Origin: Norana najaformis
Taxonomy: Eukaryota > Annelida > Clitellata > Crassiclitellata > Hormogastridae
Assembly: GCA_964023275.1 (NCBI GenBank)
Contig: OZ029915.1
Location: 34,840,573 to 34,904,572, forward strand
Length of the DNA stretch: 64,000 bases
Reading direction: 5' to 3'
The notes below the pieces were generated by a model that was not told the origin of the DNA, ran no database searches, and was given only the letters and a program-made list of their open reading frames with translations. The translations under genes were made by a program, and so were the position numbers. Shown in pieces: positions 46,518 through 58,718 of this stretch. Position 1 is the stretch's first letter. Each line of letters starts with the position of its first letter.

Positions 46518-47830
46518 GGACCCAATGCAAGGCATGTAACAAGCGATTTGTTATGAACTGATGAATTAAATTGAATGTACTATGATAAATCTTAACCAAT
46601 CAGAATGTTTGCCATCATTTGCCGTAAGCTCTTGCAGCGGGGTCCAGTGTGAAGCCCTGCAAAACACATTTTGAAGCATTTGTTATTAATTTGAGCACAT
46701 TTCGGCAACAGTTTAGCGCTGCTAAATATATAATTTACAATATAAAGTATTCCATATCCAACAAGTGAGACGTAGGGGAGGCGCTCGTCTCTTTTTCTTG
46801 GCCCTTGAGCCGGCAATGGACTAATCCGAAGGTCCTGGACACTTGGACATTGACCATACGCGTTACCGGTATACCACCGTGCCGCACACTTTTTGTAATA
46901 TACAGTTAAAAGTTCAGTCTGAAAAGTACTTGTTAATCCAGCTCTGGAGTATCCTATTTTGGGCGGCGGATCTCATAATTCAGGTGGCTGATCTAAATTC
47001 AGAGGTGCTGGATCTCAGATTCGGCAGGATCCAGCTGAACTTAACCAATGGCTGAGAAATGGAACTGCAAACGAAATTCCTTCAGACAGCTTCAAATGGG
47101 ATGAAAACAATGAATGTGATGAGGAGCCTGCAGTATGTGCCACTTAGCAACCAAAACGGACATAATGTTTATTCATACATCCAAACAGAAATTACTCAGT
47201 GTGACTGTAGTAGAGAAAGAATTGGGGTAGGTTAGAAAAGACTGGGATAGTCTAAAACTGATTAGCGTAGCCTGCAATTTGTGCAACTGGGCAAAAAGCC
47301 GTGTCACTGAGTCCGTGGTTTGGTCAGGCACTAAGTCTCAGCAGACTCAGCAGCAACACTGAATTTATTTTCGACAGAGTTAGAACAACAAAAAATATGA
47401 GTTATGATGACTTTCACGTACAATAGTAGAGAGAGATGCAGAGAGAGAGACAGAGACACACACACAGAGAGAGAGAGAGGTATAGACTCAGATTAAAACG
47501 ATAGAGACAGAGGCAGTGAACTCCGGAGAGAGACAAACAGAGAGACTGAGTATAAAACATGCACTGCGTATCATACGAGAGATTTTGCTGCATAACGCGG
47601 ATAATGGATGATGTAATACAGAGACCCCTCCTTGTTCAGCAGCATAAAATATCTGAACGGATGTTGTGACGTCGATAAGGTTGCAAAGTCGAATGAAGAG
47701 ATAGGATCGTCGCTGCGACCCGCTGGGCGCAGAATCAGCCTATGATAATTATACACAGCTGAGTATAGCAGACTGCTATTGACAATGAAGGCCTACCGAG
47801 ACCAGCAGCAGCCTACATAAAAGAATTATG
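46518..47830. other. No gene; GA/CA simple repeat at 47430-47482
   Basis: GAGAGAGA and ACACACAC units. Remaining frames have no domains. Confidence 0.35.
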
Positions 47831-47835
47831 GTGTA

Positions 47836-48140
47836 ATCTTTCGTGTCCTACAGCGGGATAGACAACGAGTTCACAAGTCAATCATTTTTTCGGTTGCTAA
47901 ACCTAAATTCTGGAACTCTTTCCCTATGTCTGTTCGTTCTGCTCAATCGCTTCTGTCATTTCATTCTCAACTTAAAACTTACCTGTTTCAAATTGCTTAT
48001 CCCCCGTATACGCGTAGGCTGACTCTCTGTCTTGTGGACTGACCTTCTGATTGTGGCTTGGTTTTGGTGCGCCATCGGTTGATGCCTTGTGCTTTAGACA
48101 CCGGCGCATTAGAAGTTGCTAATTTCGAATTATTATTACA
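47836..48140 (+). mobile_element. L2-type LINE C-terminus and 3' UTR
   Basis: Open frame IFRVLQRDRQRVHKSIIFSV, AKPKFWNSFPMSV, RSAQSLLSFHSQLKTYLFQI to a stop at about 48042: the terminal blocks FSVAGPKLWNSLP and FKSQLKTYLF. The 3' UTR has TCGGTTGATGCCTTGTG and CACCGGCGCATTAGAAGTTG and ends in ATTATT units. The first 38 bp are also present at 55917-55954. Confidence 0.75.
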
Positions 48141-48144
48141 CCTT

Positions 48145-49280
48145 ATTATTATTACTGCCTGTTATTCCTCCTGAATGCAAAATCGACGCCTTACTCTTGT
48201 CTACCGTAAATATTGTGTTTATGTGCTTTATGACCGAGAACACGTAAACCTCTGTTAGACCCCGCGCAGTCATTCTTGTCTCGGCGTGTATTCTTTGCAC
48301 TCTGTCATTCCTCGTTAATGTGCCTGCATAATTCCGTCTGTGGATATAAGGATATGGATGAGCCGGCCTATGCATGAATGGTGGGTCCATTTAGTCTGCT
48401 GAGCGTGGAAGACTTATTGGTGGACCTAAGGTGACGATGTCCTATGGTTCAGCGCATCTCCTACTCATCGCCTTGTGGAATAACCGGCTTCCTATATAAC
48501 TATAGGAGCATGAAAAGCATCGCGAATAAACTGAAGTGGGTGAGATTATGCAAACGACATGTGAGAGGACATTTGACTGGCTATCTAACGATCAGCAAAA
48601 GACTGAATTTGTTTTCAGTGAAGGTTCTTTAATTCATATGAGTACACATCTAAGAATTCCATCACACTGCGGCATTTTCAGCATTATTTTGCCTCATTAG
48701 ACTTGAAGAAGATTGGCGTTAACAGCCGTAAGATGTCGTTAGACACTGGAAACTGCTAGAGGCAAAACCATCTCAAAACGATTTTTATTACATCGTGCAC
48801 ATTCCAATTTTCTCTTAGTTCAGTACAAAATAGACATAAACACTCAATGCAGTGTGACTTATCAGTTCATTCCTAACTGACTAGTAAAAGCCAGCTTATA
48901 ATACTGTAAGAAGCAAAGCAATAACTGTTAGTCGACAGAATGACTGCGAGTACTTCTGAAGACTCGTTCTTCTTTCATTAGCATTCACCAAAGCAGGCAG
49001 CAACAACATCAGATGGCAGGAGAGATACCGCTCCAGGTTTACGGCAAATCCTTCCTAAAGGCAATTGCAAGCAGCATCGGTCTCTGGTCTAAAAATACAC
49101 AAAATAGAAGCACAGATATACTTGGCGCCCGCATTTGATGAATGCAGAGTAGTGTCTTTTTTTGTAGCTCAAGTTATCTATCACTCACATGCATTTGTTC
49201 ATTTACTCACTCGCCCACGAGCTGCACTGATTCCACTCATGCACGCATTTTATCACCAGTATTAATCTGTATGTTTTTTT
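48145..49280. other. No gene seen
   Basis: Short frames only. Confidence 0.3.
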
Positions 49281-49282
49281 TA

Positions 49283-49525
49283 TATCCATCCATCCATCCA
49301 TTCGTCCGTCCGTCCGTCCGTCCATCGTTCCATCCATCTATCCATCCATATATCCGTTTGTTCGTCCTTGCATCCATCCATCCATCCACCCATCAATCCA
49401 TCCATCTAATAATCATCCGTCCATCTATCCATCCATTCGTTCATCTATCCATCCGTCCATCAGTCCGTCCGTCTGTCCATCCGTCTATCCGTCCATCCGT
49501 CAGTCGGTCAGTCAATCTGTGTATT
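49283..49525. repeat. CCAT/CCGT simple repeat
   Basis: CCATCCATCC interspersed with CCGTCCGTCC. The Ser/Pro/His/Ile frame through it is an artefact. It ends about 140 bp before the gene at 49664. Confidence 0.85.
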
Positions 49526-49663
49526 CATTCTTTGTCCATATCCATCTTCGTTCATCTGTTCTTTCGTTCATTCATCCTTCTGTCGGCCAATCTTTCGTTC
49601 TTTCATTCTTTCGATGAATCGATCGAGGGATCGTTCACTTATTGATCCTGTGTACTTTGGCAG

Positions 49664-50014
49664 GTGGCAGCTGCAATGTCAGACAGACAGGGCGAAGTTG
49701 GTAACAAGCTGAACCGCGACGGCAATCCGTCGTACACCGTTCTCAACAACATGACGTCATCGCCAGTTGACGTCGCCGGCTTCAACGACGGCATGACAGA
49801 CATTCCCAAGTCGCCGCTGACGTCAATGGCCGTCATCATTCTCATCATCGTCGCTTCGCTGTCGCTGGTCGTTGGTGCCATCTATCTGCTCATCTACTTC
49901 AAGAGTATCAAGCCAATGTCGGCTAGATCAAGGAGTTACGTCGAGCAAGGGGGTAAAACAGACGACGATGGTGTACGGTCAAAGTCAGCGCATCCTTTCT
50001 TTAGAAGAAAGTGA
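49664..50014 (+). CDS. Small single-pass membrane protein (112 residues from internal ATG)
   Basis: A GC-rich frame with strong C/G preference in third positions sits in AT-rich DNA. TGTACTTTGGCAG at 49663 is a plausible acceptor, and the frame runs from there to TGA at 50012. The likely start is the ATG at 49676, though it could be the last exon of a longer protein. Residues 1-50 are polar with one N-glycosylation sequon (N25-M-T). Residues 51-75 form one hydrophobic membrane span (AVIILIIVASLSLVVGAIYL). Residues 76-112 are basic and Ser/Arg-rich, ending FFRRK, so the C-terminus should face the cytosol. There is no signal peptide unless supplied by an upstream exon. No family is recognised. 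The opposite-strand frame is its shadow. Confidence 0.6.
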   Translation: MAAAMSDRQGEVGNKLNRDGNPSYTVLNNMTSSPVDVAGFNDGMTDIPKSPLTSMAVIILIIVASLSLVVGAIYLLIYFKSIKPMSARSRSYVEQGGKTDDDGVRSKSAHPFFRRK

Positions 50015-50253
50015 GGCCGGCCTATACCGCAGAGCCTGCCGCACGTTGCGTCAAACATTCTTCTTTCTTGCTCTGACTGCCTGCCCGTCTGTCTGTCAGT
50101 CGAAGAGTTCTCTATTCCACTGTTAATTCCCTCACGAGCGATCGACCGACCAAACCAATCGACGAGGCAAGTCCACTTTGCAAAATTAGACGAATGTCCT
50201 TTTTTTATTTGGCGGTGCGACGTATACGCCAAAGTAGACGTAAACTACAGTCC
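50015..50253. other. Likely 3' UTR of the membrane protein gene
   Basis: No AATAAA before the tandem array. ATTAAA occurs at about 50358 within it. Confidence 0.3.
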
Positions 50254-50368
50254 AAAGTAGCTTTCAAACAAAGGCCAAAGTAGCTCTCAAACAAAGGCCA
50301 AAGTAGCTATCAAACAAAGGCCAAAGTAAGTCTCAAACAAAGGCCAAAGTAGGTCTCAATTAAAGACC
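50254..50368. repeat. 23-bp tandem repeat, five units
   Basis: Unit AAAGTAGCTCTCAAACAAAGGCC with one or two changes per unit. More diverged units flank it at 50231 and 50369-50420. Confidence 0.85.
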
Positions 50369-50420
50369 AAACTCTGCCCAAGCCAAAAGCTATAGTAGGC
50401 CCTAAGTCTCAACCAAGGCT

Positions 50421-50934
50421 CAAATAGGCCATCGAAGACGTGTGTAACTCGAATTGCAAATCTGAGGTCTTTTGCGATGTTGTGAAAGAGGATCGAATAT
50501 ATGTTCATTTTCCATTTAATCGTATGTTAAGTGTTTCTTTGTTTCAGTCTATGCGAGCAATAGACCTGTCTCAATTAACTACAGGATTGACGTCTTGTAT
50601 TATGCTTATATAACATAAGCAGCTTATAGGTCTTGACTTGACTATAGCTGAAATGGACGAAATCGGGTAAAAATGTTATACTGTAAATATTCGGGCTAAC
50701 TTTGAAGCTTACAGACATCGAAGAATTACATATACATATATATACACATATATCCATATATATTTTCAGGTTTTGTAAGATAAAAATAGCACATTTATAA
50801 CATGTCTCTATTAGCAACAATGATAACAGTATCTTAACTCAAATATCAGTTATCAATAGGCACGCAGTATCGTCGATTAATTCTCAAACTTGAAGGTACA
50901 TATCCTTCCACCTTCATCCTTACAAAATTAATTA

Positions 50935-50935
<1 letters not shown>
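50421..50935. other. No gene seen
   Basis: AT-rich. Confidence 0.3.

Positions 50936-50936
<1 letters not shown>

Positions 50937-50991
<55 letters not shown>
50937..50991. repeat. TA dinucleotide repeat, about 27 units
   Basis: Uninterrupted TATATA. Confidence 0.95.
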
Positions 50992-50995
<4 letters not shown>

Positions 50996-52010
50996 ATTAC
51001 ATTTTTGCCTCCTTTTTATACAAATTAAATACTGTTATTATACAGTGGAAAAGTAATTAATAGAGCCACAGAATCGCTGAAATATGCTGACAAGCCCAAA
51101 TATTTCGGAGGGTACAAAAGCACTTGCATACCATCAACGTAGACATTGGGCGGGGACATGCCCCCTCTATCCCTTAAGGATTGGCGCTTCTGGCATTCAC
51201 ATGTGAAGGTCCATCGAGTCATGAGGCTCCTCACGTACCGCCTACATTGACGGAAAGATGTGCACTATTTGCCTAGAAGTGTTATCGTCTTTCTTAAGCA
51301 CCTATTGTTACACAGAACCCGAGTTCTTGCTGCCGTTAAGAAATCGTTGCTCTATTTTTCTCCTCTGCTATTTGCCTCGATTCGCTGACAACAGCAACGC
51401 AAACACTTGCAATGCATCTGCTGAAACAGCTAACACTGTTTGGACGAATAAACTTAATATTCTTTGATGCACATGATATTTGACACAATCATGTATAAAT
51501 GTATCTGTAGATTAATCATATATACTCGAACTATATGCTCTATATAATGTATATATTTATCTATAGGCGATTATTCATTTATGTTGGAGTCAGGATAAGA
51601 GCTTTTATGACATGTGTGTAAGTATTCTATCATAAATTCATCGGACTTTTTTGTACGTGCCCGCAATTACAACGATCATTCACTTCAACAATTAGGCGGC
51701 TGTATACGACTAAATACACGCTAGTATATTCATTGAACGATGATCACAGTGATGATTGCACATAAATTAAATTACTGACTAAAGAGTATGAAATGTGTGT
51801 GCATGCATATATATGATAGTGTTATATTACGCATATAATGGATCATAATTATGTAAATGCATGACGATATATATATGTATATATATCTAGTCTATCTGTC
51901 CTATATATATATCGCTATGAGAAATTAAAGAAATGAAATATATATGTATATATAGAGCCAACACACGTGATTGTTTTTGTTGTATCGATTGCTATTGTGT
52001 ACAAACTTTG
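50992..52010. other. No gene; TATATA-rich at 51860-51960
   Basis: Frames 51234-51025 and 51258-51467 are unrecognised. Confidence 0.3.
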
Positions 52011-52016
52011 CATGTT

Positions 52017-52364
52017 TCACTGGTTATAACGACTTCGCGCAAATAGGTCACGGCCAACACGTCTATTTATAGAATTGGTTTTCCTATCGACGGGAGAGGT
52101 TAACGACCTGTAACACAGGCTGAGGTGGCAGTCGGTGTAGAAAACGAGGAGCAGAGATGATGGTCGATGCTGCCTGACGTGTCGGATGGAGAAGCTTAGG
52201 GATGAAAACGCAGCAGCCCGTGTGATTATGGATACATGAGCCGGGCTGGAGATGAAAATGAACTTGAATAGAAATAATCCTTGAATCGAAGAGCCAGCTG
52301 TGCTGCTGCTGCGGCTGTTGCTGACGATGATGGTGAGACCGACAACTATGCGCAGGAAAAGCAT
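52017..52364 (-). CDS. Candidate small secreted or membrane ORF (115 codons)
   Basis: Minus strand ATG at 52364 opens with a hydrophobic, signal-like start (MLFLRIVVGLTIIVSNS), followed by Ser-rich and then Arg/His-rich sequence, with many C-ending codons and a stop at 52017. A plus-strand frame (52281-52472; DNYAQEKHSSLFRALVLG) overlaps its start and is also plausible. No domain is recognised on either strand, so at most one is real. Confidence 0.2.
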   Translation of the reverse strand: MLFLRIVVGLTIIVSNSRSSSTAGSSIQGLFLFKFIFISSPAHVSIITRAAAFSSLSFSIRHVRQHRPSSLLLVFYTDCHLSLCYRSLTSPVDRKTNSINRRVGRDLFARSRYNQ

Positions 52365-52472
52365 TCGTCTTTATTCAGAGCCCTAGTGCTGGGAATCTGT
52401 TACGCAGTCTACAAGGAGGTTGAGCATGCTGAGCGAGAAATGCATTCATCACATGGAATTATGCAAACATGA

Positions 52473-54125
52473 TGTCCTGGAAACTACCGTCTACTGAACG
52501 TTGTATTGGGGGCACAAAATGGGGGTAACTGGATGCATGGCTAGTCTGTATTTCTCTGACTGTGCGCATCTGAATGAGCTGTACAAATGTTTATGTTACT
52601 AAATAGGCATTTCATACAAATGTACTTATCAGATTTGTATTAAATGAAATGACCTTTTCTTAAAATATTTGCCGTTTAAACATGACACAACTGTTTGGAC
52701 ACAACACGTAGATATCTTGATTTAGCCCTCTATATTTGCGCTAAAGAAATGCCTAGTGTATAGCCTACGTGTTTAAGTCATTGCCAATCTCCGTTCTATA
52801 GACCAAAAAGTTAACAAGAACTATAGCCCAACTGTCGAATTGTGCACTGTACAATACTCGTACTAGGAAACGCAATAGCCTATCACTTTACACTCACATA
52901 GCGCTTTTTTCTTTAATGTGGCGCTGAGTTTTGTTATAGGCCATTGCACAAGCTTAACAATAGGCTATAGAGCCGTGTACAAGCATGAAATTCGGAATAT
53001 TACCCGAACTCGGGATGTTACCAAATTCAGTGCTATTAATAAGCAATGCAATACAACTTCTTGTTTAAATTCGCTTTAACTTTAGTGCTTAATTGGCCTC
53101 TGTTATAAAGTATAGCATAATAACGAGCTAGTATAAGATATAATAAGTTCAGTACACAAGCATGAAATTTAGCAATGCATTTAGTATTATGAAATTCCTG
53201 AACAACACGTGATTATCATGTGATCAGTGAGGCAGAAAAGGCTCTTCGCAAACATTGCTGAAAATCTCATCTGACGTTGACTGACTCGAGAGTCAGTCAA
53301 AGAAACGATGAAAAGCCAGAAAACAGTAAAAATCTATCTATTATTATTACCGTCCATGGTTCGTGTGGTCAGCGCTGGAGCGCCTCTCATGAACGCCATA
53401 TGTATCTGCAATTACAATGAGACCAATTGTTAAGATACGAATCCGTCTACTCTTCCATTTCACAGTATATATTGGAACTTAACAAACAAATACGTGAATC
53501 CCGTTTCGGTCATTGTTTTTCCAAATAACTTGTAGAATAAGACAGGAAAGGAGATAAACAAGCAGAAAGATGCACTCATACATTTATAAGGAGATAGACA
53601 TTCAAGAGGAGACACAAATATGCACAGACACAAACAAACAGACAACGAAATAAGTGGCCTATCAGACAATTGAAGACTTTCGTGACAATCTCCTAACTTA
53701 TGCAAGTCATTACCGCGGACGAATCCTGTTGCAGCTTATATGGTTTCTTTTTACCATGCATCTATAAATAGACATATGATCGCAGTCCACTTAACGTGCA
53801 TATGAGATGAGAAGAGGAATTGCTTCCGGAAACGAAGGGCTTTATGGGAGCCAATAAATTAATAACAGGAAATGGACCAGCCGTTGTTTCTGACATATTC
53901 AACTGGACATGGCAGATGGAGTCAGCGTCCGTGACATCAATACCGAAACGAATCGTCCGGAGACATATGAAATCTGAGATGCTGTTATAAAGGCAGGGAT
54001 CAGACTTAACACAAGTCTCCATTTCTAAGAATCCCAATTACGATTTATTTGTGAACAGGAGCCACGATGGCCCACGAAATGCAAAGAAAATTGAGCAGCT
54101 GGAAATTGACTAGGAATCAATTCTG
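52473..54125. other. No confident gene
   Basis: A minus frame at 54037-53762 (TDADSICHVQLNMSETTAG) is protein-like but unrecognised and without splice support. Confidence 0.25.
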
Positions 54126-54127
54126 TC

Positions 54128-54340
54128 CTATGTATGTATATATATATATATATATATAGAATGAACGGGATTTATATATATATAAATCCAGTCTAAATAT
54201 ATAGACTAAGTTCAGTCTATATATATAGACTGAACGATATTTATATATATATACGTATATAAATCCCGTTCAGTCTATATATATATAGACTGAACGATTT
54301 ATATATATATATATATAAATCCCGTTCAGACTATACATGT
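54128..54340. repeat. Nested palindromic TA array
   Basis: Blocks TATATA, GACTGAACG and GGGATTTATATA alternate in both orientations, so GAACGGGATTTATATA and TATAAATCCCGTTC face each other repeatedly. Strong cruciform or hairpin potential. Confidence 0.85.
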
Positions 54341-55527
54341 GTGGTGCAATTTGTTGGGAAGTTCCTCCCTTTCACTGGTTCGGACTATCCCCTAAACTCG
54401 GATATATTATTCACATTCATTTCACTCTTGTCCACAGATCTTTACTCTACTTCGAGCCACAAATCGTATACACATTGCACACTGTGTATACGTTAGTATA
54501 TACAGTCGGCCTAAATTATCTGGCAAGATTCTATAGATCGATTTGTCCAACCAGCAGCTTCTCACTGGTGCATCCGCTTCTGTGAATACCACTGGTGTGA
54601 CTCAGAGTCAGTAACCGCTCGGAGCAAGTCAAGAATATGTGTGTAAAAAACACTTCTATCGTCTGCCTCAGATCCGCACTATATGCCGCTCACTTTCAAA
54701 GGATACTCAAGCAGATATAACCCTAATGTATGCATTTATTGCAGCTACACTGATGACCGAAATACTAACCACGCAATTTCACGCAATCTCCCGCAGTTAG
54801 AAACTATAAGCCGTCTTAAATGATGCGCTTCGTCTGCATGAAAGCTGGTATATTCTCAAATTTAGACTTCATGAGCGAGGAGCTGCGATGAATGTTCTTC
54901 GAAAGACACGTCGAGTTTATATATCATTGCTCTTGGGTAACTTATCTTAGTATCATCCATGCCTGGCCTTGGTCTCTATAGCAACGTCACCGTGTTTTCC
55001 CATGGCCCGATCTTCCACAGCGCAACACACAAATGTTTCAGTGGCCATCATTCTAGAGTAGGTTGCTTAGCAGACTCCAGGGTATGTGACATTTGGGTCC
55101 CGGTCGTTTACTTATAGCCAACTTTAGACTTACTCTTATTGCTTAGTCCAAATTACTGAAGATAATTTGCTTAGCAATAAACGAATCGTTATCTTTTCTT
55201 TCTAATTCTATTTGGCAAGTGTTTAGGGTATATGTTTATCCGTGCTAATTTCTTATATCGTCTACTGTTGCTTACAATCAATTAGCCTACAGGCACAACT
55301 TAATTAATTGTCAGTTATTTTCTGTCCTTAATTTGCGTTCTTTAATAATACATTACGCGTAATACTTGCAAGAACGCCGTAAGCCCGAAAGGCAATGCTA
55401 TTTTTTCTTCCTAATGAAGTACCAAAGTCCAATATCGGTAGTAAACTGGTTTGAAACTATTACATTGGTCGCCAAGATTGCATCCGGAGACGGAAGCATG
55501 CAGAATTCCGACGTACATATTATATAC
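54341..55527. other. No gene seen
   Basis: Short frames only. Confidence 0.3.
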
Positions 55528-55615
55528 ATAAATAAATAATACATACATGCATACACATATGCATACATAAATAAATAAATACATACATACATACATACAT
55601 ACATACATACATACA

Positions 55616-55649
<34 letters not shown>

Positions 55650-55722
55650 CATACATACATACAAATATGCATATATGCATGAATGCATATATGCATGCAT
55701 GTATATATGTATATATGTATTT
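55528..55722 (-). repeat. CATA microsatellite, LINE tail
   Basis: Near-pure CATA over 55578-55645. It abuts the minus-strand LINE end at 55735. Tyr/Met/Val/Cys frames are artefacts. On the plus strand it also reads CATA, so in element sense the tail is TGTA/TATG; this tail differs in phase from the copy at 4936. Confidence 0.75.
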
Positions 55723-55734
55723 ATCTGGCTATTT

Positions 55735-55800
55735 ATATAGCGACATTTAGGAACCTCACCAACACTCTAAAACATGACTATCTAGCAGTACTATAAAAAG
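55735..55800 (-). mobile_element. L2-type LINE 3' UTR, same family as 5508 and 10171
   Basis: Plus-strand order TATAGCGACATTTAGGAACC, CACCAACACTC, ACATGACTATCTAGCAG parallels 5520-5575. Confidence 0.5.
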
Positions 55801-55839
55801 GTGCGATTCAATATGAATATAATATGATATATATTCACA

Positions 55840-55893
55840 TACTTATATACATGAATGCATACATACATGCATACATACATACATACATACATA
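55840..55893. repeat. CATA microsatellite
   Basis: CATACATACATGCATACATA. Confidence 0.8.
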
Positions 55894-55916
55894 ATGTAAA
55901 GGGATAGGTCGGATTG

Positions 55917-55954
55917 ATCTTTCGTGTACTACAGCGTGATAGACAACGAGTTCG
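55917..55954 (+). repeat. 38-bp match to the L2 copy at 47836
   Basis: ATCTTTCGTGTACTACAGCG continuing GATAGACAACGAGTTC matches 47836-47873 with two noticed differences, then diverges. Confidence 0.6.
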
Positions 55955-56320
55955 AGCTGAAAGTAGAAATCGACGTCCAGCATTAAATAAAAGTATCGTT
56001 AAATACTTCATTAATTAATTACTTAATTAAAGACCATTAAATCAAAGTATCGTCCGAATATAACTATATATATTGACCATTAACTCGAATCTTGACTAAA
56101 GGCTTCATCTTCTACATACTCTGGTTCCTCTTATGTGTTCGGCTTACTCGACTTACTTCTGCCTGCTATTTATACAATGCATAGAGCTCTAAGTAATGCG
56201 AAGAATTCATGGGTTGGCTATTAATAGATAGGACTGCCAAGTGCTGCATTTTCCCATGTGCTGACTGACCAGATCCTATTCAGTTTCTAATCGGTAGACG
56301 TTTCACAACACCCTGCTCTA
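55955..56320. other. No gene seen
   Basis: AT-rich, with repeated GACCATTAAATC-like words. Confidence 0.3.
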
Positions 56321-56324
56321 TAGC

Positions 56325-56510
56325 TCTGGCTCTCTGTCTCTCTGTCTCTCTGTCTGTCTCTCTCTCTCTCATTACTGCTTCTATGTCAGCGGCCAACGGC
56401 GCTCCTACACATTCACACATGCATGGATACATACATCTTTCATACATGCACATATGTACATACATTCATATATACGTACATATACATACATACATACATA
56501 CATGTTTTGA
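56325..56510. repeat. TCTC/TCTG run and CATA run
   Basis: CTCTGTCTCTCTGTC at 56328-56370 and ATACATACATACATAC at 56415-56505. AACAGGCGCTAAACAAATG at 56556 may be another LINE end. Confidence 0.7.
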
Positions 56511-57435
56511 ATAAGCATGTTCGGTTAAGCACCATTCTAAGGAGTTCTTGTGTAACAGGCGCTAAACAAATGTACAATTAAGATTGTAGTCTAAAAAGAA
56601 TCGATTCAGGTGAAAGTAAGAACAGGTAAAATAGGGAAAGTTATATATATATATATATAGGGAAAATTTGGCAACAAACTGTATGGTTCCACGTGCAAAG
56701 GAACAGACACAAACTATGCACATTTAAAAATGATTTCATTCAACTGACTAAAGCGTAAAAATAATAACATGCTTTTACGCTTATAGTAGACCCTTCTACC
56801 AGTATTTACTAACTGTCAAGCACTGGGTGTGCTCATGGCTCCCAAATGACCCACTTCCAGATTCCAGCATGAACCTCTTGGTCTTTCATCACTGGCTATA
56901 TTATACCAGCGTTTAAAAATCAATCAATTAAATCGACTGATCTGAGGAGACACTAGATAAGTGTGTGACTGTGATTACGATGTTTTCATAAATATGTATA
57001 TATTTTAACATATAGTAATGTTTACGTATATTTATATATGTCTGGGAATATGAAATGAATATAAAAAGGTATATGTACTGCATATGTATACAATATATAT
57101 GCCAGAAGGGGATAATCCGAACCATTTATATATGCTATAATCGTATGTATGTTGCTGAATTGCGCAAAGAGCTCGCACGTGTATACGTCCTAATCATGCC
57201 TTAGAGGCCATTTCATAGCAAATCATGAAGGCATCTAAATGTGAAGTACGTAGGCGGAATTAATAACGAGGCCCCAAGAGACGTAATCTATTTGTGCTGA
57301 TGATCTAAAGGCTTGTATTTTGTATACAGCGTGATATGAGCAGAACGGTTTTCAGGCAACTGCGTGCAGCCATCATCCGCATTGTCCACAGAGGACCCGA
57401 GTTCCTTCGGGGACCAATCACACAGAGCGTTACTG
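56511..57435. other. No gene seen
   Basis: TATATA run at 56641-56660. TGGGTGTGCTCATGGCTCCC at 56824 recurs at 58022. Confidence 0.35.
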
Positions 57436-57439
57436 TGTC

Positions 57440-57720
57440 ATCGGATCAGGAATAGATCAGCCATTGTCCAGTGATCAATGCATAATCAACTTCGTTCCGA
57501 TCCACGAACCTGCTTGGGGGCCAGTGAACCGGTTCAAAGGGTACGTCATGATGTCCATCAAGACTGTGACCCCGTGCAAATATATCGCTGCTGCTGCTCG
57601 ATGGTGCATAGGTCAAGGAGTGGCATCCACGATCGATATCATTCCACTTATATCCAGCAAGAGAATTATCGCCTTGATTTAACCGGGTTCTGGAGACATA
57701 TTGTGCACTAAAGCCGAACA
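57440..57720 (-). pseudogene. Possible LINE endonuclease remnant
   Basis: Minus-strand frame contains PFEPVHWPPSRFVDRNEVDY followed by ALITGQW, which resembles the W-SPDGRTRNQIDYVLV--RW block of AP-endonuclease domains in LINEs. The usual GSDHxLL motif that should follow is not seen, so the call is tentative. Confidence 0.3.
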
Positions 57721-58600
57721 AATTGATTTACGTCAATTAACACAAAGTTGCTTTTTCAATTTTATGACTTTTTAATTCTAAATTTCAGGAGGTTCGGCTA
57801 CTTTTGGGCTGAGGGCGACTCCGAGTATTCTACTCGTTTGTAATGGTAATCCACACATCAGAGTGGCTGGGCTATCGAGCGATAATTGGGGTTATCCGGG
57901 GATCATAGATTGTGCTCGTCTTTAGTGTCATATATTTCGCCAACGTGTCCGAGTTGCACATAAGTATTTTAACAGTGACCACTTGGAGTATCTGTCACTT
58001 TGCACTCTCATATGTGTGCATTGGGTGTGCTCATGGCTCCCAGAGAGAACAGCTTGTATTTTTGGTGATTGGATAGTAGCTGGAGCGTTGAACGTCAGAA
58101 ATGTACATACATGTCGTAAGCTTTCAATTTATGAATTTTGTTACATGATTAGTCTTTCTTAATGGTCTTTTTATGCAAAGGCGTGGATAGGAATGCATTT
58201 GCATTAGCTGCAAAATAGTGTATACTACTATGGTTACAGTTACGAACAATATTACTAGACGGTACGATATTATTAGATGGCATGATACTGCATCTTATTT
58301 GTACACTGCAACCCTGGTTTCTTACGAATAATACATATACTATACTTTTTAAATAACTTACAGTACTTCAGGAATCACAACAATAGTGGTGGTTTCAGCT
58401 TCGGGGATATTTCGGCTTAACTCCCAAAAGTGAAATTTTTAGTATAGGGCCTACAATTTTCAGTTACATATCAGTGAAGCAACTCAATGGGAATTAAAAT
58501 TGTTTGCTCTGAATTGCTAAGGTTTGTTCTTGAAAACCCAAAGTCTGTTGTTTTAAACTATTCATTCAGACTGTCTTGTGAAATGCATCGTAATGACTGG
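57721..58600. other. No gene seen
   Basis: Ordinary sequence. Confidence 0.3.
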
Positions 58601-58659
58601 CGGATCTCTCTCTCTCTCTCACTCACTCACTCTCTCTCTCTCTGTCTCTGTCTCTCTCA

Positions 58660-58711
<52 letters not shown>

Positions 58712-58716
58712 TACAC
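58601..58716. repeat. TC then AC dinucleotide repeat
   Basis: CTCTCTCTC with CACT and TCTG interruptions, then CACACACA. It abuts the foldback at 58719. Confidence 0.9.
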
Positions 58717-58718
58717 AA

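Noticed and set aside
49142-49645. 167-codon frame rich in Ser/Pro/His/Ile
   Set aside because: It runs through the CCAT/CCGT microsatellite. The real coding region starts after it at 49664.
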